26,058 bases of DNA from IMG/VR virus record IMGVR_UViG_3300030103_001046, positions 1 to 26,058 of that record, one strand, 5' to 3'. The notes under the pieces were generated by a model. It saw nothing but the letters and a program-made list of their open reading frames with translations, was not told the origin of the DNA and ran no database searches. Below are positions 7,005-16,353 of this stretch, piece after piece. The stretch's first letter is position 1; every line of letters begins with the position of its first letter. The position numbers and the translations under genes were made by a program. The DNA is from a virus.

Positions 7005-7595
7005 ATGGCAAGTGAAGTAGATATTTGTAATTCAGCGTTGAACATGATTGGCGCAAGCAACATTACCTCTTTTACCGAAGATAGTAAGGCTGCGCGATTG
7101 TGTAACCAGCGGTATGATTTCATTCGTGATCGTGTGTTTCGATCGCATAATTGGAATTGTTTGTTGACCAGGGTACAGCTTACACCTGATGCAACCGCAC
7201 CCGCTTTTGAGTTTGCTAATCAATTTACGCTGCCAACCGATCCTTTTTGTCTGCGTCCCGTAAACCTGGATAGCACCACGATTGTGTTTAACCTGGAAGG
7301 ACGAAAAATTTTGACAGACGAAAGCGCATTAAACTTGGTCTACATAGCCAGGGAACTTGATGTAAATAAATATGATGCGGGTTTGATCGAAACATTGAGC
7401 GTCGCGTTAGCTGCGGACTTTGCGTATCCGTTGACAAATTCTGTGTCCCTGGGACAAGCGATGCAAGCCAAGTATGACACAACAGTCAGCGAAGCACGAT
7501 TTATGGATGCGGTCGAGGGTGCATCACCAAACAGCACAACTGCCACGGATCGTATGACATTGGAAGCAAACGAATTTATTAATGCGAGAATATAG
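7005..7595 (+). CDS. Tail tubular protein A (T7 gp11-like adaptor)
   Basis: A 196-residue protein, the same length as T7 gp11, which forms the dodecameric ring joining portal to nozzle. The family start is clear: V-D-I-C-N-S-A-L-N-M-I-G-A, then S-K-A-A-R-L-C-N-Q-R-Y-D-F-I-R-D-R-V-F-R-S-H-N-W-N-C. A later L-I-E-T-L-S-V-A-L-A-A-D-F-A-Y-P-L-T helix and Y-D-T-T-V-S-E-A-R-F-M-D-A also fit. The gene begins 9 bases after the terminator T-tract, with no visible promoter of its own, and ends exactly where the tubular protein B gene starts. Confidence 0.95.
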   Translation: MASEVDICNSALNMIGASNITSFTEDSKAARLCNQRYDFIRDRVFRSHNWNCLLTRVQLTPDATAPAFEFANQFTLPTDPFCLRPVNLDSTTIVFNLEGRKILTDESALNLVYIARELDVNKYDAGLIETLSVALAADFAYPLTNSVSLGQAMQAKYDTTVSEARFMDAVEGASPNSTTATDRMTLEANEFINARI

Positions 7596-9884
7596 ATGGC
7601 AAAAGCGTCACCAGCTTTTACGAATTTTACAGCGGGTCAACTATCCGATCGTCTGGATGGACGCACCGATATTGCCAAGTACGCAAACGGCTGCAAGAAG
7701 CTACAGAATTTTTTAGTACACGCACATGGTGGAGCAACACGTCGACCAGGCACAGAGTTTATAGCCGAAGTCAAAACCAGCGCAAACGCAACACGCTTAA
7801 TACCGTTTGAGTTCAACGTCGAGCAAACGTATATCCTTGAATTTGGTAATCAGTATTTTCGTATTTATCGCGATGGTGGGCAAGTGGTCAGCAGCGGATC
7901 TGCCGTAGAAGTTGCAACACCCTACACGTCAGCACAGTTAGCCGACATAAAATTTACGCAAAGCGCGGATGTTATGTATGTTGTGCATCCCGATCATGCG
8001 GTACGAAAGATATCACGCACAGGGCATACAGCCTGGACAATCACGGAAGTAGACTTTCGCCGTGGTCCTATGCTCGATCAGAACACCACAGCAACGACAC
8101 TTACAGCTAGTGGTCGTACGGGCAGCATCACAGTTACAGCATCAGCAGATACGTTTGCATCAACAGATGTTGGTCGACTAATAAAATTTTACGACGGGTT
8201 TGCAAAGATTACCGCGTTTACCAACGCAACAACGGTAACAGCGACCGTGCAAGAAAACGAGGATTTACGCACAGAGTTAATGCCAAGTTATACGGCAACC
8301 ACGATAGCTTTTGCTGAAGGCGATCCCAGTTCTACAGGACTAGAGCATAACGACAGAATAACAGACAGTAACGCAAACTTTATTCTTGAAGGATTTAAGG
8401 TCGGGCAAACGCTGACAATCAGCGGAGCCAGCAACAGTGGTAACAACGACAATAATTTAGTTGTCGTACAGGTAACAGCGGACACAATATTGTTTGCGCC
8501 AAGTAATGATTTAGTCGATGCCAACGCTGGGGCTTCGGTAACAATCACTGGAAACCTTGGTGCAACATCAGAATTTAGTCTAGGGGCATTTTCTACAACT
8601 ACTGGCTTTCCATCGACTGTTGTGTTCTTTGAGCAGCGTTTGGTTTTTGCAAATACGGCAACACAACCACAGACAATATTCTTTTCTGTGTCGGGTGACT
8701 TTGAGGATTTTAACGCGGGTACACTCAATTCATCGGCACTGACCTACACGATTGGGTCTAACCAGGTAAATGTTATTCGCTATCTGACAGCATCAAGAGC
8801 ATTGCTGATAGGTACGTCGGGTGGTGAGTTTGTTGTGAGGGCATCGAGTGATGAACCTATTTCACCAACAAACACACAGATCTTACGACAAGCCAGCTAC
8901 GGATCGGCAAACATACAGCCAGTAGCCGTGGCAAATGTTGTGCTATTTGTGCAACGTGCAAAACGTAAGCTGCGCGAGTTGGTCTATAGTTTTGGGTCGG
9001 ACAGTTACTTTGCACCCGATTTGACGATCTTGTCGGAGAATATTACCGAAGGATTGATAAAAGAAATAGCGTTGCAGCAAGAACCCGACAATATTGTGTG
9101 GTGTGTTCTGGAAAACGGCAAGTTTGTTGGCATGACGTATAGACGCGAAGAAGAGGTTGTCGCCTGGCACGATCACGAAATAGGTGGCACGTTCACGGAC
9201 AGCGGTACAACATTCAACTATGGTTTTGTTGAAAGCGTAGCCACAATACCGTCGTCAACTGGTACGGAAGATGAGGTCTATATCGTCGTCGCACGAACCA
9301 TAGGTGGCGCAACAAAGCGATATATAGAAAGACTGAAGCCGATTGATTTTGGATCGAATATAGAGGATGCGTTTTTCGTTGATAGTGGTCTGACCTACAG
9401 CGGAAGCTCCGCAACAACTATATCGGGTCTAACGCATTTAGAAGGGCAAACCGTTCGCATTGTAGCAAACGGGGCAACACATGCCGACAAAGTAGTCAGC
9501 AGCGGTGCTGTAACACTTGATCGCGCAACAACAAAAGCACACATAGGATTGCCATACACAAGTACGCTGCAAACAATGCGAATAGATGCGGGTGGCATGC
9601 AAGGCACGTCCCAGGCAAAGATAAAACGAATAAATGATGTAACCGTGCGATTGCACAAAAGTGTCGGTGTAAAGGTCGGCAGCAGCGAGAGTGTAACGGA
9701 TCTAATACCGTTTCGTTCATCAGCAAACGCTATGGACAAACCCATTGCGTTATTTAGTGGCGACAAAGAAGTCGAGTTTGATGGTGGGTATGAAACAGAT
9801 GGACACATAGTTGTTATTCAGGACCAGGCACTACCATTGACTGTTTTGTCGATCTATCCACGGATCACGACGTTTGACGAATGA
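7596..9884 (+). CDS. Tail tubular protein B (T7 gp12-like nozzle)
   Basis: A 762-residue protein (T7 gp12 has 794) that forms the hexameric nozzle of the short tail and contacts the fibres. The diagnostic N terminus reads F-T-N-F-T-A-G-Q-L-S-D-R-L-D-G-R-T-D-I-A-K-Y-A-N-G-C-K, then G-G-A-T-R-R-P-G-T-E-F-I-A-E. Further family pieces are Y-I-L-E-F-G-N-Q-Y-F-R-I-Y-R-D-G-G and W-H-D-H-E-I-G-G-T-F-T near the blade region. Long beta-rich threonine/alanine-rich segments (residues about 160-320) form the variable middle. It abuts gp11 and overlaps the next gene by 4 bases (ATGA). Confidence 0.95.
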   Translation: MAKASPAFTNFTAGQLSDRLDGRTDIAKYANGCKKLQNFLVHAHGGATRRPGTEFIAEVKTSANATRLIPFEFNVEQTYILEFGNQYFRIYRDGGQVVSSGSAVEVATPYTSAQLADIKFTQSADVMYVVHPDHAVRKISRTGHTAWTITEVDFRRGPMLDQNTTATTLTASGRTGSITVTASADTFASTDVGRLIKFYDGFAKITAFTNATTVTATVQENEDLRTELMPSYTATTIAFAEGDPSSTGLEHNDRITDSNANFILEGFKVGQTLTISGASNSGNNDNNLVVVQVTADTILFAPSNDLVDANAGASVTITGNLGATSEFSLGAFSTTTGFPSTVVFFEQRLVFANTATQPQTIFFSVSGDFEDFNAGTLNSSALTYTIGSNQVNVIRYLTASRALLIGTSGGEFVVRASSDEPISPTNTQILRQASYGSANIQPVAVANVVLFVQRAKRKLRELVYSFGSDSYFAPDLTILSENITEGLIKEIALQQEPDNIVWCVLENGKFVGMTYRREEEVVAWHDHEIGGTFTDSGTTFNYGFVESVATIPSSTGTEDEVYIVVARTIGGATKRYIERLKPIDFGSNIEDAFFVDSGLTYSGSSATTISGLTHLEGQTVRIVANGATHADKVVSSGAVTLDRATTKAHIGLPYTSTLQTMRIDAGGMQGTSQAKIKRINDVTVRLHKSVGVKVGSSESVTDLIPFRSSANAMDKPIALFSGDKEVEFDGGYETDGHIVVIQDQALPLTVLSIYPRITTFDE

Positions 9885-10336
9885 TTTATGTAGTACCCTT
9901 TCACACGGATCATATTTACGATATTATGAGAAGTGGCGAAGATTTTGGATCAATATTCGACCAGCAAAATTTTGTCGAGTTTACGCAGAATACGCATAAG
10001 CATTGGACAGCGTACACGGGATACGAAGATGGCAATGTTGTTGGTGTAGGGGGTCTGGTCGAGATCTATCCGCATCTAGCGGAAGCCTGGCTGGTACTGC
10101 CAAAACACCGAGGTGTTGGTTTAGGTACAACTCGTAAGATACTGAAAATATGGAATAAAATGCTTTCTGACCGGAGAAAGTATGAACGTATTCAAGCGAC
10201 CGTTCACCAGGAATTTGAAGAAGGTATTCGGTTCCTAGATTTTTTAGGATTTACCAACGAAGGTTTGATGCAAAAATTCGGACCCGATAAGAGTAATTTT
10301 TTTAGATATGCGTATATAAGACATGGACCCAATTAA
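9881..10336 (+). CDS. Internal virion protein A-like (T7 gp13-type GNAT-fold protein)
   Basis: A 151-residue GNAT-fold protein directly after the nozzle gene, the place of T7 gp13 (138 residues). Visible elements are V-G-V-G-G-L-V-E-I-Y (strand), A-E-A-W-L-V-L (strand 4), then H-R-G-V-G-L-G-T-T-R-K-I-L-K (acetyl-CoA-loop-like R-G-V-G-L-G and its helix), and I-R-F-L-D-F-L-G-F-T-N-E-G-L-M. Such proteins are conserved next to the ejection proteins and help virion assembly. The pyrophosphate-binding loop R-x-V-G-L-G looks better preserved here than in the other GNAT-like gene at 2132-2551, so it may bind acetyl-CoA. It overlaps the next gene by 14 bases. Confidence 0.85.
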   Translation: MIYVVPFHTDHIYDIMRSGEDFGSIFDQQNFVEFTQNTHKHWTAYTGYEDGNVVGVGGLVEIYPHLAEAWLVLPKHRGVGLGTTRKILKIWNKMLSDRRKYERIQATVHQEFEEGIRFLDFLGFTNEGLMQKFGPDKSNFFRYAYIRHGPN

Positions 10337-10823
10337 AGTAGCACTATCCGTTGCATCGACCGCTGCAAGCGCAGCGACATCCGTTGCACAAGGCAGACAA
10401 CAAGAAGCGGTGTATGATTACAACGCAAAGATAAACGAACGAAATGCACAAGTTGCTGACGTTGCAGCGGAACAGCTGTATCAAACCGAACGTCTGAAGA
10501 TACAAAAATTTCGCAAAGAGTTTGGTAAGTTACAAGCAGCGACAAAGCAAGGTTTTCGCTACAATGGTTGGATTGCTGATGGTGGTACACCGTTGCTGGT
10601 TGCCCTGGCAAACGCACAAGAAGCGGACGAAGAAATAGCCATACGCGATTACAACGCAAGAGTTGGTCGACAAGAATTAAAAGAAGAAGGTGTAGCACTG
10701 CGTATGGAAGCCGAACTCAACAGAATGTATGGCGACCAGGCACGAACAGCGGGTGTTATGAGGGCGGGACAATCGCTGCTTAGTGGCGCATCAGACATGT
10801 ATAATATTTATAGAAACGCATAA
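10323..10823 (+). CDS. Internal virion protein B-like (T7 gp14-type ejection protein)
   Basis: A 166-residue, alanine- and glutamine-rich, mainly helical protein. It starts with D-P-I-K-V-A-L-S-V-A-S-T-A-A-S-A-A-T-S-V-A-Q-G (hydrophobic/small helix), then a Y-D-Y-N-A-K-I-N-E-R-N-A-Q-V-A-D-V-A-A-E-Q segment and a glycine-containing turn F-R-Y-N-G-W-I-A-D-G-G-T-P. This is the pattern of short internal core proteins that are ejected into the host and form a pore in the outer membrane (T7 gp14, 196 residues). Position between gp13-like and gp15-like genes supports it. The stop overlaps the next ATG by one base (TAATG). Confidence 0.85.
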   Translation: MDPIKVALSVASTAASAATSVAQGRQQEAVYDYNAKINERNAQVADVAAEQLYQTERLKIQKFRKEFGKLQAATKQGFRYNGWIADGGTPLLVALANAQEADEEIAIRDYNARVGRQELKEEGVALRMEAELNRMYGDQARTAGVMRAGQSLLSGASDMYNIYRNA

Positions 10824-12562
10824 TGAAAGTACCTACATACACAGCACAGTCCGACGTGACCAATCGTACGGGGCAAACACCACTGCGTGTCCAGGCAAAT
10901 GTCGGAGCAGCTACGCAAGCAATATCGGCACAAGGTGATTTATTTCAACAAGCGCAGCGGACAAGTATGACGTTTCTGGAGCAAGAAACAAAGCTGCAAC
11001 GTGCCACAGAATTAGCAGCGTTGGAAAACCAGTTTGCTGCGCGATTACAAGAACACAGTCTTGCAGCGATCGACGACCGTAACCCAAGGTCCATGATGAC
11101 CAACTGGAACGAGAATGTAAAAAGAACACTCAATGATTTGGGTCGTGATATTGATGATCCAGTAGTGCGTCGTCGTTTCATTGCGAGTGCATCGAACGAT
11201 ATACTTGCTGGTCGTTTAAATATTATGAAGCAAGCACGGGCAAACCGTATCGATCAGTCTTTAGCGACGCATCTTGAAAAAGTAAATACACTTAAAAAGC
11301 AAGCGTACAACGGAAACTCTCTTGAGCGTATGAAGGCACTGCGTGAGTTGTATGGTTCACCAGGTGTTGATACTGGGGACGCAGCATTTCGATCGCCCGC
11401 AGTGGTTGGTGTGTTTCAACAGATGGAAAACCTTGGCTTAATTTCTGCTGCTAAACGTGTTGAATTAGAAAACGACACAAGAATAGAAGTAGAAAGCGGT
11501 GAGATATACCAGGATCTTAGTGCAGCTGCGGTGTCGGGCAATCCCGATCATGCCGATCAGATAGTCAACAATCTAGCCAACCCCGACCAGTATCCAAATA
11601 TAACGGGATCTGCGCGAAACACATTGATAAACAAAGCAATAACGCTTCGTGATAGTTTGACTGATGACGAACTAGCAAAAAAAAAGAAACAGCTTGATTA
11701 TAACAAAGCACAGCGAACTCTAAAACAAGAAGAAAATTATGCTGATTTCACGCTACGCTTGAGCCAGGAAAACGACAATCCAAACTTTGAAGGTGAGCCA
11801 GTAACACTGATAGAACTGCAAGAAGCACTTGATGACAATGAACTTACAGTCGCCCAATATGAAGCGTTAAAATCAACACGCTTAGAAACTGGTCTTACAA
11901 AATCAGATGCGTCGACATTATTTGAATTAAATCAAAAAATAGATCTGGCTGACAGCAAAGAAGATCTTGACGAAATACGCGAGGATATTCCGACATTTAT
12001 GCGAAATAAGCAGCTTACGGCTGGCGATGCAACCGTTCTGCTAAACCGTATGAAAACACAGCTGTCAAACACACCAAAATCTATCGCAATCAAACGCGAA
12101 AGACGTAATCTTCTCAGAACGCTTGGTGTCGATGTCAACGGTCGTTTCGATGATCCAGATCTAGTGGTGTCCCAAAAATTAGCCGTGACAGACGCTATCC
12201 GATCTTTTGATGATTTGGTTGAAAAGCATAACGTCAATCCAAGAGAAGCAGCAGATTACATTGGGTCGAATTTTTTAAAACAAGCAATATTTAATGAAAG
12301 CTTTGAAAACATTGGAATACTTGCACCAAATCAATTTATTTTTAATGACATCAATGACTTGCCCAAGGGTCCGATGTCTACTGAAAACTACAACATGATA
12401 AAACAAAAAATAAACACAAGCGGTCTAGGTCCAAACATGCAAGTCATGGAGTTAGAAACCTTAGACCTTATCAAAAAATTTAAAAGCAATGAACAAGCTG
12501 CGCCACCAGTTAACACCAACGACAATCAACCCACTTTTTTACAACGCATATTCGGGGGCTAA
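10823..12562 (+). CDS. Internal virion protein C-like (T7 gp15-type ejection protein)
   Basis: A 579-residue, charged, almost entirely helical protein, in the place of T7 gp15 (747 residues). The N-terminal region (V-G-A-A-T-Q-A-I-S-A-Q-G-D-L-F-Q-Q-A) and the L-E-N-Q-F-A-A-R-L-Q-E helix are typical of such proteins, followed by repeated helical hairpins. The protein would lie in the internal core and, after ejection, form part of the periplasmic conduit with the gp16-like protein. No enzymatic motif was seen. It overlaps the gp14-like gene by one base, and the next gene begins 3 bases after its stop, with GGGGG (12554-12558) as ribosome site. Confidence 0.8.
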   Translation: MKVPTYTAQSDVTNRTGQTPLRVQANVGAATQAISAQGDLFQQAQRTSMTFLEQETKLQRATELAALENQFAARLQEHSLAAIDDRNPRSMMTNWNENVKRTLNDLGRDIDDPVVRRRFIASASNDILAGRLNIMKQARANRIDQSLATHLEKVNTLKKQAYNGNSLERMKALRELYGSPGVDTGDAAFRSPAVVGVFQQMENLGLISAAKRVELENDTRIEVESGEIYQDLSAAAVSGNPDHADQIVNNLANPDQYPNITGSARNTLINKAITLRDSLTDDELAKKKKQLDYNKAQRTLKQEENYADFTLRLSQENDNPNFEGEPVTLIELQEALDDNELTVAQYEALKSTRLETGLTKSDASTLFELNQKIDLADSKEDLDEIREDIPTFMRNKQLTAGDATVLLNRMKTQLSNTPKSIAIKRERRNLLRTLGVDVNGRFDDPDLVVSQKLAVTDAIRSFDDLVEKHNVNPREAADYIGSNFLKQAIFNESFENIGILAPNQFIFNDINDLPKGPMSTENYNMIKQKINTSGLGPNMQVMELETLDLIKKFKSNEQAAPPVNTNDNQPTFLQRIFGG

Positions 12563-12565
12563 TTT

Positions 12566-15500
12566 ATGACTGAAATGAGAGTAGTTGACCCATTCACGGA
12601 TTACTTTGAGCAACTTGGACAAGAGTTTCAAGTCAATGGTAATCGTACCCGATACAAGCGCATGAAAACGGACTTTCTAAAAGAACAAGGATATGATCCA
12701 CAACTGATTGACCTGGACTATGCGTATGATGCGGGTAACGAGCAGAATACAGACATACTGCCAGCGATCAGCAAAAAAGAGGACGGCAGCGTCACGGAAG
12801 ATATTTTGCTGGATACGAACACCAGGGAAGGCATGGCATGGGCAGCAGCAAGCAAGGCTTTATACGATGCGTACGACATAAAAGAGAAACGAGAACAGCA
12901 GCTAAATAAATTGCCTACAGCTGGTCAAAGTTATCGAACTAGGCTTTATGAAAAATTAAAGAACAAAAAAGCACCAGAAACACCACAAGAGTTTGGGCAA
13001 TGGGGCATCGAGCATATTGGCTGGCTAAACTACAACTTGCCAGCATTTGGTTATGCGTCAATGAAATTGCCTGGAGTGGTGAAGCAAAACCCAAAAGCAG
13101 CCTATGCGTTTTTACATCTTCTCGACACTTACGGTAAATTACCAATGTTTACCTGGAACGGGACAAAGCGTTTTTTTAATGGTGTGTTAAAAGATCCATC
13201 GACCTACGCTGGATTGACGACTTTGGGTATTGGTCTATCGGGCAAAAAATTTACTTCACAAGCGGGTAAGGGTGGCTTGAAAAAAGCGTTAAGACTAGCT
13301 TTAGATCCCGCAGCACTTACTATGTATGAGGGTGCATTATACGCAGCATCTGATGATTTCTTTCGACAAAAGGTAGCTATTGAAGCGGGTCCAGAGGTAA
13401 AAGGCGGTCAAGAAAGTTATGATCCCGTACGAGGTCTGACAGCTGCGGGTGGTGGCGCATTGTTCGGCGGTGCGTTGTACGGCACTGCAAAGGTTGGTGC
13501 GGATGTTGCACCCTTGGCAATAGATGCGGTCAAAGGTGTTGTCAACAAAGGTGCTGAAAGTGCAAAGGCACGGATTAAAGAAAGAGCATCGGGAACGACG
13601 CTGTATTCTAATCCTATTGGTCCGATCGCTGATGAAGTTATTAGTCGAATGGGTGGCGGTGGCGAAGGTCCACCACCAGGTCGAAACTTGGACGAGTTTG
13701 GTTTCTACAGCAAAGCCGAAGAAGCACTTACCAAAGTCAAGCAAGAAAAAGGCACGGGCAAACAGTTCATCAATCAGATCAAAAACCAGTTTAATGTCAA
13801 AGAAAAAGAACTGTACTGGCTGGGACTAGATAAGTTTGACAATGATGAAAAGGTCGACAAGAAAACACTTATAGACACGGTAAAGCAAAACTACGTCAAG
13901 ATCCGTGAAAACAAGTATAGCTACAAACAATCGCCAACTGGTGATAACGCTGATATTACAGATGTAAACGAGCTTAGTTTTAATTTAACAGATGATACGA
14001 CATACGATAATTATGCTTCTGATGTAAATACTGCGATCGAAGAATTTGAACTGGGTCGGGCTGCTTCAGGAATAGAAGATAGTGTTTACGACGGTTTAGC
14101 AAATCTTATTGGCTATCACACACGATCACAAGTTGAAGCGTTTGAAAATAACCAGTTAGACGATTTTATAGTAGCGTCTATGACAGAAAAAGATGTGTTT
14201 AATTCAAAGGCTTTGTATCAAGCGTATGAAGAAGGGTACACAAACTTCAGGGATTTTGACGGTGAACTAATAGATTTTCAGTCTGAACGTAACGATTTCT
14301 TTGACGACTTGGCGCGAAATGAATACTTAAATAATCCAAATAGAAGTGGGTTTGATACGTTAGGTCTGAATTACAAGATTGAATATGACAGATATGACGA
14401 TCGCTTTACAGTGTATGATCCGCGTGGATTTGCACTTACGGCACATCCCAGTTCGCTTAACGAAGCACAAGTTTTGGCAACGCAAGATGCGTATGACCAG
14501 GGATATTTGTTAATGACAGATCCCGACGAAGCAGATGCAATTGCGGGTGCTGTAGAGCAACAACCTGGTGATCCAGCAAAGGACGCTGGGCAGCCATTAC
14601 ATGCGTCTTACAAGCTGGATGGTGGATCAAACTATAGAGAACTTGTGCTGGAAAATACGTCGTTCCAGGGCGATCCTGATAAAGACGCAATACTTAAAGA
14701 AGTGGGCGATGTTATTACGCAAGCAGAAAATACGGTGCTACAAAGGGACCAAGCCGACAATATGATTAGTAGATACGAAATCTTACCAGAAAGCGAGAAG
14801 CCAGAGTTTTTGAGAACAAACAACACCAGCGAAGCAACCATGAAAAGTGAGCGTGTAAATTTGCAACTTGCAGTAAACGCAGCTTTACAGAAGAAAAAAG
14901 AAGTGCTTGTAAAATATAATATGGACAATAATGCTTTAAAAAATCCATACAACGCATCAAATAGGGTTGCTGCCCTAGAAGCGGGACCACGCACACATTA
15001 CGGTTCTATAAAGAATGACATTGGACACATGCGTATAACGGACAGACGGACAAATGATGGCGAAAAAATTATGTTTGTCGAGGAGTTGCAATCCGATTGG
15101 TCACAGAAACGTGCTGCTATGCCGTCACCACAAAACATAGAACGTGCAGCAGATTTGCAAAGAACGGGTGAAATAGTTGGCGAAGCTATCGCAGCTGCGG
15201 ATAATTTATTGACGGGTTTTCTCGGTGGGACATTGCCAGGCGCAATCACTGAAAACACGGTACAGCTTTTTGATAACGTAAAAAATTCTATGAAACTGAT
15301 GCTAGATAATGACAGTAGGCTAAATCAATTTATCACTGATTTAAATGATGGTAGAAAAAATTCCCCCGATCTGGCGCAAATGGAGCAGCAACCTATTGTT
15401 GATGTATTGGATGATATTGAAATTAACGATTTCTATCAATTTATGGAAGATTATACACGGCAAATACTACAACCGCTTCAGTATCGTAAAAACATGTTGG

Positions 15501-16273
15501 AAGTTTTTGATGAGCAAACCGTCAGCGATGACATTTTTGAAAAGATAACAAATCCAATGATTGAAGCGTTTACAAATGCTTATGTAGAAAAAGCACAAGG
15601 CAAAGTAGTGGGCGATAATTTACTATCTGAAAGCAACATTCGTCCATTTATTAAAAGAAATCTCATACAAGAAAGAGAAAAACTACGTCCCTTTGTTGAT
15701 CTAATATCAAATTTTATGAAAGGTAACATGCAAGACGTAACTGCGGAACGTGCCAAGCTACAGCAAAACCAGAATTTTTTAGAAGCAAGGAAAAGATATG
15801 GGTTGGTTGCAAGAGGACCGTTTGTGCAAAAAAGTGATGATATTGTCGAACTACAACTAAAATCACTGATCCGTCGAGCAGTTGAGGAGGACCACAAGTT
15901 TATAGTTGTTGCGGGTGCAGATGTGCATATAGATCGCTGGGGTGATAGTTACACAGACGCTTTTAACACGCATTACGGTACAGTAGTGCCGAACGCAGCA
16001 GAAAAAGTGCTGAAGCAATTTGATAAGAAAGCAAAGGTTTTTTACAAACCAGTCGAAGAAATAAGCGACGAGTTAGATAACGCAGTGAAAGAAGTGTATG
16101 GCGTTGATCTACAAGAGCGAAACGATATGCTCATAATACCTATATCAGACGAAATGCGTAAAAGCGTTAAGCAAGGCATGTCGTTGTTTGAACTGGGTTC
16201 ACTTGCTGGAGGTGGCGCAGCGGTCATGGGATCACAAATGACACAACAAGAAAATACAGAACCTGGGATATAA
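12566..16273 (+). CDS. Large ejection protein (gp16-like position) with polyvalent-protein-type C-terminal domains
   Basis: A 1235-residue protein after the gp15-like gene, the site of T7 gp16 (1318 residues). Residues about 200-330 hold glycine/alanine-rich hydrophobic stretches (for example T-A-A-G-G-G-A-L-F-G-G-A-L-Y-G) that could insert into a membrane. The C-terminal part differs from T7 gp16: N-Y-R-E-L-V-L (about 688), then H-M-R-I-T-D-R and M-F-V-E-E-L-Q-S-D-W (about 836-845), and finally L-K-S-L-I-R-R-A-V-E-E...I-V-V-A-G-A-D with I-S-D-E-M-R-K-S-V-K-Q-G near the end. I recognise this combination (E-E-x-Q-S-D-W plus I-T-P-E-M-R-E-S-V-type ending) from very large polyvalent phage and plasmid proteins. 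No lysozyme-type transglycosylase motif was seen. Ejection into the host is inferred. Confidence 0.75.
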   Translation: MTEMRVVDPFTDYFEQLGQEFQVNGNRTRYKRMKTDFLKEQGYDPQLIDLDYAYDAGNEQNTDILPAISKKEDGSVTEDILLDTNTREGMAWAAASKALYDAYDIKEKREQQLNKLPTAGQSYRTRLYEKLKNKKAPETPQEFGQWGIEHIGWLNYNLPAFGYASMKLPGVVKQNPKAAYAFLHLLDTYGKLPMFTWNGTKRFFNGVLKDPSTYAGLTTLGIGLSGKKFTSQAGKGGLKKALRLALDPAALTMYEGALYAASDDFFRQKVAIEAGPEVKGGQESYDPVRGLTAAGGGALFGGALYGTAKVGADVAPLAIDAVKGVVNKGAESAKARIKERASGTTLYSNPIGPIADEVISRMGGGGEGPPPGRNLDEFGFYSKAEEALTKVKQEKGTGKQFINQIKNQFNVKEKELYWLGLDKFDNDEKVDKKTLIDTVKQNYVKIRENKYSYKQSPTGDNADITDVNELSFNLTDDTTYDNYASDVNTAIEEFELGRAASGIEDSVYDGLANLIGYHTRSQVEAFENNQLDDFIVASMTEKDVFNSKALYQAYEEGYTNFRDFDGELIDFQSERNDFFDDLARNEYLNNPNRSGFDTLGLNYKIEYDRYDDRFTVYDPRGFALTAHPSSLNEAQVLATQDAYDQGYLLMTDPDEADAIAGAVEQQPGDPAKDAGQPLHASYKLDGGSNYRELVLENTSFQGDPDKDAILKEVGDVITQAENTVLQRDQADNMISRYEILPESEKPEFLRTNNTSEATMKSERVNLQLAVNAALQKKKEVLVKYNMDNNALKNPYNASNRVAALEAGPRTHYGSIKNDIGHMRITDRRTNDGEKIMFVEELQSDWSQKRAAMPSPQNIERAADLQRTGEIVGEAIAAADNLLTGFLGGTLPGAITENTVQLFDNVKNSMKLMLDNDSRLNQFITDLNDGRKNSPDLAQMEQQPIVDVLDDIEINDFYQFMEDYTRQILQPLQYRKNMLEVFDEQTVSDDIFEKITNPMIEAFTNAYVEKAQGKVVGDNLLSESNIRPFIKRNLIQEREKLRPFVDLISNFMKGNMQDVTAERAKLQQNQNFLEARKRYGLVARGPFVQKSDDIVELQLKSLIRRAVEEDHKFIVVAGADVHIDRWGDSYTDAFNTHYGTVVPNAAEKVLKQFDKKAKVFYKPVEEISDELDNAVKEVYGVDLQERNDMLIIPISDEMRKSVKQGMSLFELGSLAGGGAAVMGSQMTQQENTEPGI

Positions 16274-16295
16274 TTTTGTTCCCAATGTAACAAAA
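16274..16295. repeat. Inverted repeat directly after the stop of the 1235-residue gene
   Basis: TTTTGTT (16274-16280) and AACAAAA (16289-16295) form a 7-bp perfect inverted repeat around an 8-base loop, partly extended by flanking A/T pairs. It is AT-only except for one pair, so it is weak as a hairpin. It may be an operator-like palindrome or chance in AT-rich DNA. It precedes the terminator at 16319. Confidence 0.45.
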
Positions 16296-16318
16296 ATAAC
16301 ATAAGATATTATATAATT

Positions 16319-16344
16319 GCAGCCGTTCGCGCTGCTTTTTTTTT
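16319..16344 (+). terminator. Intrinsic terminator between the two large ejection-type genes
   Basis: GCAGC and GCTGC (16319-16323 with 16331-16335) form a 5-bp GC-rich stem around a seven-base loop, followed directly by nine T residues (16336-16344). It ends only 9 bases before the next ATG, so the downstream gene must be served by read-through or by a promoter not visible here. The short stem suggests partial termination. Confidence 0.75.
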
Positions 16345-16353
16345 GGATAAATC

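Noticed and set aside
12566-16273. Lysozyme or transglycosylase activity in the gp16-like protein
   Set aside because: No catalytic glutamate context of the SLT type could be found by eye, so no enzymatic claim is made.
16312-16317. Perfect TATAAT as a promoter for the 990-residue gene
   Set aside because: No -35 element at usable spacing, and transcription would start inside the terminator that follows it.
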